A DNA stretch of 11,846 nucleotides. Origin: Candidatus Thorarchaeota archaeon. GTDB lineage: Archaea; Asgardarchaeota; Thorarchaeia; Thorarchaeales; Thorarchaeaceae. How positions within the stretch are numbered: the stretch's first letter is position 1; every line of letters starts with the position of its first letter. The position numbers were made by a program, and so were the translations under genes. Location of the stretch: the NCBI GenBank assembly GCA_019057595.1, contig DXJI01000040.1:1-11846 (forward strand), given 5' to 3'. Under the pieces are notes generated by a model. The model searched no databases. It was not told where the DNA came from and worked only from the letters and a program-made list of their open reading frames with translations. Positions 6,303 through 11,846 of the stretch are shown here, piece by piece.

Positions 6303-8066
6303 TTAGCGCCTCCTCTGTCTCAATGGACTTGGTCCTAGTTTGTCAGCTATGGCTGCAAACTTTTTGACGGTTTCAGCCCAAATCGACCCCTCGCTCGCAC
6401 TGATGTATGTGAACTGAAGTCTTTCCGGCTCAAGCCCAGCTTTCTCAATGATCTTCTTCGCAATTGCAAATCTACGTTCAAAGGAGATATTCCCGTCAAC
6501 ATAATGGCAATCTCCAATGTGGCAGCCCGAGATCCAGACCATGTCAGCTCCGAGTCTAAATGCTTCGAGAATATGCTGAACACTCACACGACCGGTACAC
6601 ATGACTCGTATGTCTCTAACGTTGGGTGGTTGTTGGAATCTTGATACGCCAGCGCTATCAGCCCCAGCATATGAGCACCAATTGCACAAAATTGTCAGTA
6701 TGCGGGAGTCTGCAGGCATATTTTCTAAGGCTGTTCGAATCTGTGTGATGATCTGGTCATCTGTGAAATGCTTCATTGTTATGGCACCAGCAGGACATCC
6801 AGCACCACATTTTCCACATCCCTGGCACAGCACAGGATTGGTCACAGCATAATCATGGCTTCCATCACCTGGAACGACCTCAATAGCTTTGTATGAACAG
6901 TTTATCTCGCAAGTCCCGCAACCCACACACATCTCGGGGTCGACGACAGAGACGATAGCCTCAGCCTTTCGGATTCCTCTGATGAGTGGTATCAATGCCC
7001 TTGACGCGGCAGCTTGTCCCTCAGCAATAGCCTCACCGATGCCCTTCGGTGCAGTCGCTGTACCAGCAACGAACACTCCATCGGTTTGGAAGTCAACAGG
7101 TCGAAGCTTGGGATGAGCCTCCATAAAGAATCCTGACAGGTTCAATGGAACCTTGAATAATTCTGAGAGCTGTTTGTTTGGACGTGGAACCATTGCAGTG
7201 GACAGTACCGTGTGGTCGACATCGATGCTCAGTTCAGCTCCAAGCACTTGGTCCATCACTGTGATCGTGAGTGCCTTGTCCTTCCCCTTCTTGACCTCTG
7301 GTGGGGAGTCATTATCGAATCTAACAAAGACAACTCCCTTCTTCCGAGCCTCCCGGTACTTGTCCTCAGCGTCGTAGAAGACTCGTAGGTCTCTGTAGTA
7401 ATGGAAAATGCGAGAGTTAGGATATTTCTCAAGCAGCTCTAAGGAGTGTTCTATGGCGACCAAGCAACATATACCTGAACACCATGTCCTGGAACCCTCC
7501 AAGGTTGCATCCTCACGAGATCCAGCACAGTGAATGACTCCGAAGGTCTCACCGTCGTTGAATCCCTCATCAGATGCAAGTCGACTACTGAAATCGACCT
7601 CAGTCATCACCTCAGGGAGCTTCTTGAGTCCATAGAGACCCTTTTCTTCAAGGGCAACAGCACCAGTGGCTACAATGACCACTCCCACGGTGAGTGATTC
7701 CTTCTTCTTTCCGTTCTTCACAATAACCTCAAACTCACCAACTGAACCCTTGGCTTCTATGACCTCTGAGTTCAGCAGAATCTGAATGTTCTCTTTGTCC
7801 TTGATTCGGTTCTCATAATTGGCCACAATCTCAGAAGCAGGTCTATTGTCAAAATTCACAGTTTTAAGTTCGTTGAGAAAACCTCCGACCTTGTCCTGCT
7901 TCTCAATCAAGAATACATGGAATCCTTTTTGAGCGATGACGTCAGCGGCTGCCATCCCCGCAACACCAGCCCCAATCACGAGGACCTTAGGCTCAATCTG
8001 AGTGACTGCCTCCTCTTGGGCTTCGAGCAATTTTGCTCTTGCCACTGACATTCGTACGAGATCCAT
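6303..8066 (-). CDS. hdrA: C-terminal part of double HdrA: FAD module B, ferredoxin, MvhD domain
   Basis: This is a 587-residue frame if counted from the ATG at 8066, but it is in the same frame as 8145-9755, separated only by one UAG and 26 sense codons. FAD module B (about 27-360, VLVIGAGVAGM) lacks the ferredoxin insert and the CSxC pair. A 2[4Fe-4S] ferredoxin has Cys380/383/386/390 and 414/417/420/424. An MvhD/FlpD domain (PF02662, about 455-580) carries Cys461, 464, 490, 515 and 520 (LCNWCSYAG, MCTGRV, GCHIGDC), expected to bind a [2Fe-2S] cluster. MvhD passes electrons from a hydrogenase or formate dehydrogenase to HdrA; no such partner is encoded nearby. The ATG at 8066 has no usable Shine-Dalgarno (AAGG 2 nt away, GAGG 14 nt away). 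That contrasts with hdrC and hdrB and argues against independent initiation. The stop is TAA, 2 nt before hdrC. If the UAG is read through, these are residues 564-1150 of one protein. Confidence 0.85.
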   Translation of the reverse strand: MDLVRMSVARAKLLEAQEEAVTQIEPKVLVIGAGVAGMAAADVIAQKGFHVFLIEKQDKVGGFLNELKTVNFDNRPASEIVANYENRIKDKENIQILLNSEVIEAKGSVGEFEVIVKNGKKKESLTVGVVIVATGAVALEEKGLYGLKKLPEVMTEVDFSSRLASDEGFNDGETFGVIHCAGSREDATLEGSRTWCSGICCLVAIEHSLELLEKYPNSRIFHYYRDLRVFYDAEDKYREARKKGVVFVRFDNDSPPEVKKGKDKALTITVMDQVLGAELSIDVDHTVLSTAMVPRPNKQLSELFKVPLNLSGFFMEAHPKLRPVDFQTDGVFVAGTATAPKGIGEAIAEGQAAASRALIPLIRGIRKAEAIVSVVDPEMCVGCGTCEINCSYKAIEVVPGDGSHDYAVTNPVLCQGCGKCGAGCPAGAITMKHFTDDQIITQIRTALENMPADSRILTILCNWCSYAGADSAGVSRFQQPPNVRDIRVMCTGRVSVQHILEAFRLGADMVWISGCHIGDCHYVDGNISFERRFAIAKKIIEKAGLEPERLQFTYISASEGSIWAETVKKFAAIADKLGPSPLRQRRR

Positions 8067-8147
8067 GGCCTTTGAAGTGGCCTCGTCCTTGTCAGCTTGG
8101 TGTACCCATGAACAGTGTTCTCGAATATTGGCGAGCTCGAACAGCTA
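8067..8147 (-). other. In-frame amber codon and open 26-codon link inside double hdrA
   Basis: Reading the minus strand through this stretch gives GLNK[UAG]LFELANIRE, then HCSWVH, and continues open to the ATG at 8066. The UAG is 8145-8147. This is unmistakable HdrA N-terminal-domain sequence on both sides, so there is no frameshift and no missing segment. Aligning on the RE motif places the UAG at Tyr553 of the plus-strand paralogue, one base away from TAT or TAC. The linker holds a conserved Cys (residue 548 of the joined frame) that would be absent from both products if translation stopped and restarted. I see only a weak 5-bp stem (TGTTC/GAACA) just after the UAG. Whether this is mutation, error, read-through or recoding cannot be settled from the sequence alone. 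Confidence 0.9.
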
Positions 8148-9755
8148 CTTGTTCAACCCAGCCTCCACGATGGTGTCCCTGAACAGTGGTTCATGTGTAC
8201 GAGGTGTACAAGATGCTACCACTAACCTGTTGAGATTATGTTCCTTTATTGCATCCTTGATGACGACCTGTGCGTCTGATGAACATGAGTAGAGAAGGTT
8301 CTCCGAATAAACAACATTAGGAAGCTCACTTGCGTACTGAGTGACCTCAGCTACGTCCACGGTCCCTGCAATATTTATCCCACAGGAACAAATGATGACT
8401 CCAATCCGTGGCTCTGCAGCAACAAGCTCAAGATCAGCTTCTGTAAGTGCCTCGGTTTCTTCTCCCTTGGGAATGATGATATCAAGTGCAGCGAGTGCAG
8501 CAGAAGCGCTCCCTTGGGCTACTGAGTCTGGTATGTCTTTGGGCATATGGACAGACCCGCACATGTGGACTCCCGGTACTCCAGTCTCCGAGATCATCAG
8601 AGACTCCGCTGGTGGTTTTACAAAACCAGATTCGTCTGTCTTGATTCCGAGCTGCTCAAACAGTCCTTTGTTCGAGGACGGGACCATCGCAGGACAGAGC
8701 ACTACAAGGTCATACTTGTCGAGGATTACTTCGTGACCTTTTGCATCACTATGACGGACAAGTAGATTCCCTGTGCTGTATTCTTCTTGAATCTCACTTG
8801 GGATTCCCTTAATGTAATTGATATCGTATTCAGTTTCTCCCCGGACTAGGAACTCTTCAAATCCTTTGCCAAATACTCGTAGGTCATTATAGAGGATATC
8901 AATGTGCACGTCAGGAGTATGCTCCTTGGTGATGATTGCCTCCTTTGTAGCGTAGGTACAACATATCTTTGAGCAGTACGAGCAGTGGTTGACATCTCTG
9001 GATCCAACACATTGGATGAACGCAATCTTATGGGGCTCACGACCATCTGAGGGGCGCATAATCACACCATTGGTAGGTCCACTCGCCGAAATCATCCGTT
9101 CGTACTCTAATGCACTTACCACGTTGGCAAATCGACCGTAACCATATTCTGGAACTGTGGCTGGATCGAGGAGTTCGTAACCAGTGGCTACAATAATTGA
9201 ACCTGCATTGATCATTATAGTATCATCTGCAATATCGAAAATGATGGCCTCAGCCTTGCATGTCTTCACACAGACCATGCACTCAATGCAGTTCTCCATG
9301 TCTATGGTTGCAACATTAGGTACTGCTTGCGGGAAGGGAATGTAGGCGGCCTTTCTCATCTTAAGGCCTAAATCATATTCATTTGGTACTTCTATCGGAC
9401 ATACTCTCTGACAATCTCCACAACCCGTACAGTTCTCAGCATTGACGCGACGAGTATGTTTCAGAACCTTCACTTGGAAGTCACCTTGCTTACCAGTAAC
9501 CTCAGTGACCTCTGAGTAACTTAGAATCTCAATATTCGGATGACGAGAACAATCCACCATCCATGGTCCTTGAATGCACATACTACAATCGAGCGTAGGA
9601 AAAGTCTTGTCCAGTTGAGACATGTGCCCTCCAATTGAAGGATTCCTCTCAACAAGATATACCTTCACACCCATCTCTGCGAGATCTAGGGCTGCACGCA
9701 TTCCAGCAATTCCTGCTCCGATGATGACAACTGGCTTCGATGTGGGCTCTGCCAT
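8145..9755 (-). CDS. hdrA: N-terminal part of double HdrA: FAD module A, inserted ferredoxin, truncated N-domain
   Basis: These are 536 residues ending at UAG. FAD module A (about 6-430) begins with VVIIGAGIAGM and carries Cys57/Cys60 (DCSMC). The inserted 2[4Fe-4S] ferredoxin has Cys109/112/115/119 and 156/159/162/166. A Cys-rich flavoprotein segment follows (CVGSRDVNHCSYCSKICC, 249-266). From about 449 an HdrA N-terminal-type domain begins (IGVIICSCGINIAG; Cys456, 458, 491, 516) and is cut off about 11 residues before its last conserved Cys. Domain order matches the intact plus-strand paralogue, so the expected full protein is 1150 residues including MvhD. The ATG at 9755 has GGAGTGA 7 nt upstream (9763-9769). 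It is the first gene of the hdrA-C-B operon. A stand-alone 536-residue product with two intact FAD-module features is possible but would carry an incomplete N-domain cluster site. It could be called a pseudogene if the stop is real and not suppressed. Confidence 0.87.
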   Translation of the reverse strand: MAEPTSKPVVIIGAGIAGMRAALDLAEMGVKVYLVERNPSIGGHMSQLDKTFPTLDCSMCIQGPWMVDCSRHPNIEILSYSEVTEVTGKQGDFQVKVLKHTRRVNAENCTGCGDCQRVCPIEVPNEYDLGLKMRKAAYIPFPQAVPNVATIDMENCIECMVCVKTCKAEAIIFDIADDTIMINAGSIIVATGYELLDPATVPEYGYGRFANVVSALEYERMISASGPTNGVIMRPSDGREPHKIAFIQCVGSRDVNHCSYCSKICCTYATKEAIITKEHTPDVHIDILYNDLRVFGKGFEEFLVRGETEYDINYIKGIPSEIQEEYSTGNLLVRHSDAKGHEVILDKYDLVVLCPAMVPSSNKGLFEQLGIKTDESGFVKPPAESLMISETGVPGVHMCGSVHMPKDIPDSVAQGSASAALAALDIIIPKGEETEALTEADLELVAAEPRIGVIICSCGINIAGTVDVAEVTQYASELPNVVYSENLLYSCSSDAQVVIKDAIKEHNLNRLVVASCTPRTHEPLFRDTIVEAGLNK

Positions 9756-9800
9756 TATTCCGTCACTCCGAAGAGATGTACGTCGAAGCTAAAATGCCCG

Positions 9801-9807
9801 ATAAAAT
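9801..9807 (-). promoter_or_regulatory. Weak TATA candidate for the hdrA-C-B operon
   Basis: Minus-strand ATTTTAT lies 46-52 nt upstream of the hdrA ATG. Initiation about 25 nt downstream would leave a leader of about 20-25 nt including the GGAGTGA site. It is a poor match to the archaeal consensus, and another A/T-rich run (ATTTTAG) lies closer, so the assignment is tentative. Confidence 0.3.
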
Positions 9808-9898
9808 GTTTGCCATCCGTCGCCTGAGGGGGAAAGCATCCGTCACTGTCGTCGTATGGCGCCAATCCTTAGAAGTTAACTATTTCTAATAGATGGAC

Positions 9899-9907
9899 TT
9901 AATATTA
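9899..9907 (+). promoter_or_regulatory. TATA-like element upstream of a possible 44-codon ORF
   Basis: TTAATATTA is centred about 26 nt before the ATG at 9929. This spacing would give a leaderless transcript. It is the main non-coding support for the small ORF; A/T-rich intergenic sequence could produce it by chance. Confidence 0.3.
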
Positions 9908-9928
9908 TCCAGACAACGTCCTGAAATC

Positions 9929-10063
9929 ATGAAGGCAACTAGGCTCTATACTCGAGCTTACCTCACGCGAATAAAATATCGAGGGGATTCTCATCGCGTG
10001 GATGACCTCAGCAAGATCGAGGTTGTTGACTTCTCACCTCCCATCAAAATCCACTCAAGCTGA
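9929..10063 (+). CDS. Possible 44-residue protein or decayed gene remnant
   Basis: ATG at 9929 to TGA at 10061-10063 encodes a basic peptide containing AYLTRIKYRGDS, VDDLSKI and PPIKIH. The YLxRIxYxG pattern followed by a DL..I segment resembles the first 20 residues of arylamine N-acetyltransferases. PPIKIH could be a shortened form of their PFENLxIH motif. I see no continuation of that family in any frame downstream, so if the resemblance is real this is a remnant of a roughly 250-residue enzyme gene. A TATA-like element sits at the right distance for leaderless transcription, and there is no Shine-Dalgarno. The alternatives are a microprotein or a chance ORF. Confidence 0.3.
   Translation: MKATRLYTRAYLTRIKYRGDSHRVDDLSKIEVVDFSPPIKIHSS
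9964..10000. repeat. Inverted repeat CACGCGA...TCGCGTG in the 480-bp intergenic region
   Basis: CACGCGA at 9964-9970 and its exact reverse complement TCGCGTG at 9994-10000 are 30 bp apart start to start, about three helical turns. The sequence between them is A/T-rich at one side (ATAAAATATC). It could be a two-site operator for the hdr operon or a weak RNA stem. It also falls inside the possible small ORF, so it may be chance. Confidence 0.3.
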
Positions 10064-10111
10064 TTTTCTCGTGATATCTTGTCACGTCAACAAGTATCCT
10101 GAATTCTTCTG

Positions 10112-10147
10112 AAGTGTCTTAAAGTGTTAATGACCAAAAGAAGTGTT
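10112..10147 (+). repeat. Three direct AAGTGT repeats upstream of the surface-protein promoter
   Basis: AAGTGT occurs at 10112, 10122 and 10141, spaced 10 and 19 bp, close to one and two helical turns. The second and third copies are AAGTGTT. They end about 47 bp upstream of the TATA box at 10194. The position suits activator binding, but the units are short. Confidence 0.3.
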
Positions 10148-10193
10148 ATGGGCTCTTCTTCGATATGAGTGGTTGTAGGTTCCTCAATTGTCA

Positions 10194-10202
10194 TTATATA
10201 TA
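10194..10202 (+). promoter_or_regulatory. TATA box of the acidic surface-protein gene
   Basis: TTATATATA is the strongest TATA match in the window and is centred about 38 nt upstream of the TTG start at 10236. Initiation near 10223 would leave a very short leader, placing GGTGA (10223-10227) at or near the 5' end of the mRNA. Confidence 0.6.
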
Positions 10203-10235
10203 GAAATGAGAGGGGATGTGTCGGTGAATTATTAG

Positions 10236-11486
10236 TTGAAAAAGAAAGCTCTGTTTGGAAAAGCCCTGCTTTTTGCAATGTTTTTCTTACTTGTGTCATC
10301 AGTCGCGACGGTGAATGCATTCACAACGAGCGATGATGATAGCACGCCCACGGAAACTGAGCCCCCTCATGAAGAAGAGGATGACTCACACGAAATAGAA
10401 GAGCATCGTGATGAAAATGGAACGGCTTGGATACAGACTGACATTATGACTGTGATGTTGAATCAGGAAATACCATCATATCAATACTGGTTCACTCCTG
10501 ACGAAAATGGAAGCCTTGCTAGATTTATGATCAATTTCATGATGATTATTGAGTTCGAGGACAACAATGACGACGGTGTCTATCAACCGAATGAAACCTT
10601 GAACTTTGCTCCACTCGACGCTTTTGAGTGGATCCTAAAGACTGGTGCCATTACCGACAAAGACGGTAACAACCAAGAAGTTTATGCCTCATACACCAAG
10701 GGTGGTCTCAGTGAGGACTGGGAGGACGACTGGTTTGAGGAGTGGATGCCTGAGTGGGAGGAAGAACCAGAGGAAGATCCACCTAATCTATTATCCTCAG
10801 AAGGACTTGAGAACCATAGCTTCGCTCATTTCTCAGACCTGACCTTGCAATTTTATGGACACATCTATTCAGACGATTACAACGGAACAGTATCTGACGA
10901 TGAGGGAGTCAAGGCAGAATATTCTGTTGCAGGAGGTATCGAACTCAAGGTAGACATTGAGATCGGTAACTTTCCATTCACATCTGAAACATCCAATGTA
11001 GCAATCTTGAACTATATCAGAGAAGACGTAGCTTCAAGTGATGACGTGAATCACTACTTCACACTTCATGAGGAGTTAGGAGATGAAGATCATGAATCTG
11101 AAGTCGAGATGGAGGACCTCGGAGAGGAGTTCGATGATGATCTTGATGAAGATGTCCAAGAGATTTCATTTGTTGAGGGTTCTACCGATGAAACTCGAGG
11201 ATTCTATCGCTGGCTTGACAAGGCAGTCGTGAAGAATCTGGAAGGTGCGAAAGAAGCAGTCGATGTGCATGCCTCATACTGGACTGATGGTAAAGGACTG
11301 CTACTATTCATGGCATATCCCAACTTCAATGGAGGATCGCTAATCCATGATCCTTCAGTACGTCTCGTTGAGAATGCATCACCTTACGTACCACCTACGC
11401 CTTTGGACATACCAGTCATGACAGTAGCTGTGGGTTCTTCAATTGTTATTCTTGCAGCTGTCGGTCTGACATTAAAGCGCCGCTAA
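10236..11486 (+). CDS. Acidic secreted cell-surface protein with C-terminal membrane anchor
   Basis: This 416-residue protein has a Sec signal peptide (KKK, hydrophobic core about 10-25, likely cleavage after VNA at 28). A strongly acidic ectodomain follows. It ends in one transmembrane helix (about 393-412) followed by LKRR, so it should sit on the outer face of the membrane. Residues 109-120 (DNNDDGVYQPNE) match an EF-hand-like loop, with D1, N3, D5, G6 and E12, which suggests calcium binding. Very acidic stretches occur at 33-60, 160-182 (Trp-rich as well) and 280-308. No enzyme motif is recognised; a role in the surface layer, adhesion or ion binding is inference. The start is TTG at 10236, directly after an in-frame TAG, with GGTGA 8 nt upstream. 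Tandem stops (TAA TAG) are followed by a hairpin. A second signal-peptide gene lies 93 bp downstream. Confidence 0.85.
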   Translation: MKKKALFGKALLFAMFFLLVSSVATVNAFTTSDDDSTPTETEPPHEEEDDSHEIEEHRDENGTAWIQTDIMTVMLNQEIPSYQYWFTPDENGSLARFMINFMMIIEFEDNNDDGVYQPNETLNFAPLDAFEWILKTGAITDKDGNNQEVYASYTKGGLSEDWEDDWFEEWMPEWEEEPEEDPPNLLSSEGLENHSFAHFSDLTLQFYGHIYSDDYNGTVSDDEGVKAEYSVAGGIELKVDIEIGNFPFTSETSNVAILNYIREDVASSDDVNHYFTLHEELGDEDHESEVEMEDLGEEFDDDLDEDVQEISFVEGSTDETRGFYRWLDKAVVKNLEGAKEAVDVHASYWTDGKGLLLFMAYPNFNGGSLIHDPSVRLVENASPYVPPTPLDIPVMTVAVGSSIVILAAVGLTLKRR

Positions 11487-11493
11487 TAGCTTA

Positions 11494-11513
11494 GGAGGGA
11501 GATTACTCCCTCC
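11494..11513 (+). terminator. Perfect 8-bp hairpin after the surface-protein gene
   Basis: GGAGGGAG and CTCCCTCC form a perfect stem around a 4-nt ATTA loop, starting 7 nt after the stop codon. Only a mixed pyrimidine run (TTTCTT) follows, not a long T tract, so it may act as a 3'-end stabiliser or processing signal rather than a classic terminator. It marks the boundary to the next gene. Confidence 0.5.
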
Positions 11514-11579
11514 ACCACATTTCTTGATTAAGAACCGGAGAATTCATAGAGCAAATCATATTCTGTGGAATTGGTCTCA

Positions 11580-11846
11580 ATGTTTAGAAACAAGCACGCA
11601 CTTCTTGTAGTAGGATTCATACTTACCATTCTACTTTCAGGTGCAGCAACACCCCAAGTCAGCGGGCAGGCAGGTGCTCTAGATCTCATCATGTCGAATA
11701 TGAACGTGATAGCAACCATGGACGCTGATTGCACAACATCACTAGTCATTGATTCAGAAGTAACTAATGTTGGTTCAACAACTCTCGACTATTTTGATAT
11801 GAGAATAGATGTAAGAGAATTGAACGTGACCGAGGCCAGTCTTAAT
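11580..11846 (+). CDS. Secreted protein, 3' end cut by the window edge
   Basis: ATG at 11580 opens a frame with no stop to the last base, giving 89 visible residues. The first 30 form a Sec signal peptide (MFRNKHALLVVGFILTILLSG, likely cleavage after VSGQA or nearby). The mature part begins a beta-rich segment (LVIDSEVTNVGSTTLDYFDMRIDVREL). The 'VTNVGSTTL' pattern is typical of CARDB/Ig-like extracellular domains, where conserved Asn-x-Gly turns occur, but the fragment is too short to assign a family. A TTG at 11571 is an alternative in-frame start. No clear TATA box or Shine-Dalgarno is visible in the 93-bp gap, so transcription from the upstream surface-protein promoter remains possible despite the hairpin. 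Confidence 0.75.
   Translation, partial: MFRNKHALLVVGFILTILLSGAATPQVSGQAGALDLIMSNMNVIATMDADCTTSLVIDSEVTNVGSTTLDYFDMRIDVRELNVTEASLN

Noticed and set aside
8145..8147. Selenocysteine recoding as the explanation of the interrupted hdrA
   Set aside because: Selenocysteine uses UGA; this codon is UAG, and the paralogue has Tyr there rather than Cys.
8067..8160. Frameshift or insertion as the cause of the hdrA interruption
   Set aside because: Both sides are in the same frame and the conserved N-domain sequence is continuous, so only one codon is altered.
8341..8736. 131-codon plus-strand open frame opposite hdrA
   Set aside because: It is an antisense shadow of a strongly conserved Cys-rich coding frame, and its Ser/Ala-rich translation matches no family. 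The same holds for the other plus-strand frames within 4905-9755.
10087..10320. 77-codon minus-strand ORF across the surface-protein promoter
   Set aside because: It covers the strong TATA box and signal-peptide codons of the opposite gene and has no recognisable domain or ribosome-binding site.
1..11846. tRNA or rRNA genes, CRISPR arrays, insertion sequences or transposase genes
   Set aside because: I found no cloverleaf-like sequence, regularly spaced repeat array, transposase motif or terminal inverted repeat on either strand.

Overview
The window looks archaeal. Supporting signs are TATA-like boxes upstream of most transcription units, Shine-Dalgarno motifs at short spacing, TTG and GTG starts, several soluble heterodisulfide reductase (Hdr) genes, a protein resembling the archaeal DUF2096 family, and cell-surface proteins made of a Sec signal, an acidic ectodomain and a C-terminal helix ending in basic residues. 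An uncultivated anaerobic, Asgard-like (Thorarchaeota-like) archaeon fits best. That placement is inference: no rRNA or other phylogenetic marker is present.

Layout. Positions 3-709 (+) hold the end of a small multi-pass membrane protein and, 2 nt later, a winged-helix regulator. An SCP2-domain gene (704-1036, -) faces them and overlaps the regulator's end by 6 bp. A divergent promoter region (1037-1212) separates it from a 1034-residue double HdrA (1213-4317, +), followed 4 nt later by a DUF2096-like gene (4322-4894, +). Ten bases on, and convergent, lies an hdrA-hdrC-hdrB operon on the minus strand (9755 down to 4905). Its genes are 1-2 nt apart and hdrC and hdrB have strong ribosome-binding sites. 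A 480-bp intergenic region (9756-10235) carries promoters in both directions, a possible 44-codon ORF and short repeats. Two secreted-protein genes (10236-11486 and 11580 to the edge, +) follow, separated by a perfect 8-bp hairpin.

Function. HdrA is the FAD/Fe-S flavoprotein of electron-bifurcating Hdr complexes, HdrC is the Fe-S relay and HdrB holds the disulfide-reducing (CCG-domain) site. The minus-strand HdrA also ends in an MvhD domain, which in known complexes receives electrons from a hydrogenase or formate dehydrogenase; neither partner is encoded here. Both HdrA proteins join two FAD modules in one chain, with a single HdrA N-terminal domain between them. The plus-strand paralogue has no MvhD and lacks one conserved Cys.

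Most notable point. The minus-strand double hdrA is interrupted by one in-frame UAG (8145-8147). The frame stays open and conserved on both sides, and the stop falls where the in-window paralogue has Tyr553. Recent nonsense mutation, sequencing error, amber read-through (including pyrrolysine) and a genuinely split gene are the possibilities. At least four other genes here end in UAG, which argues against wholesale UAG reassignment.
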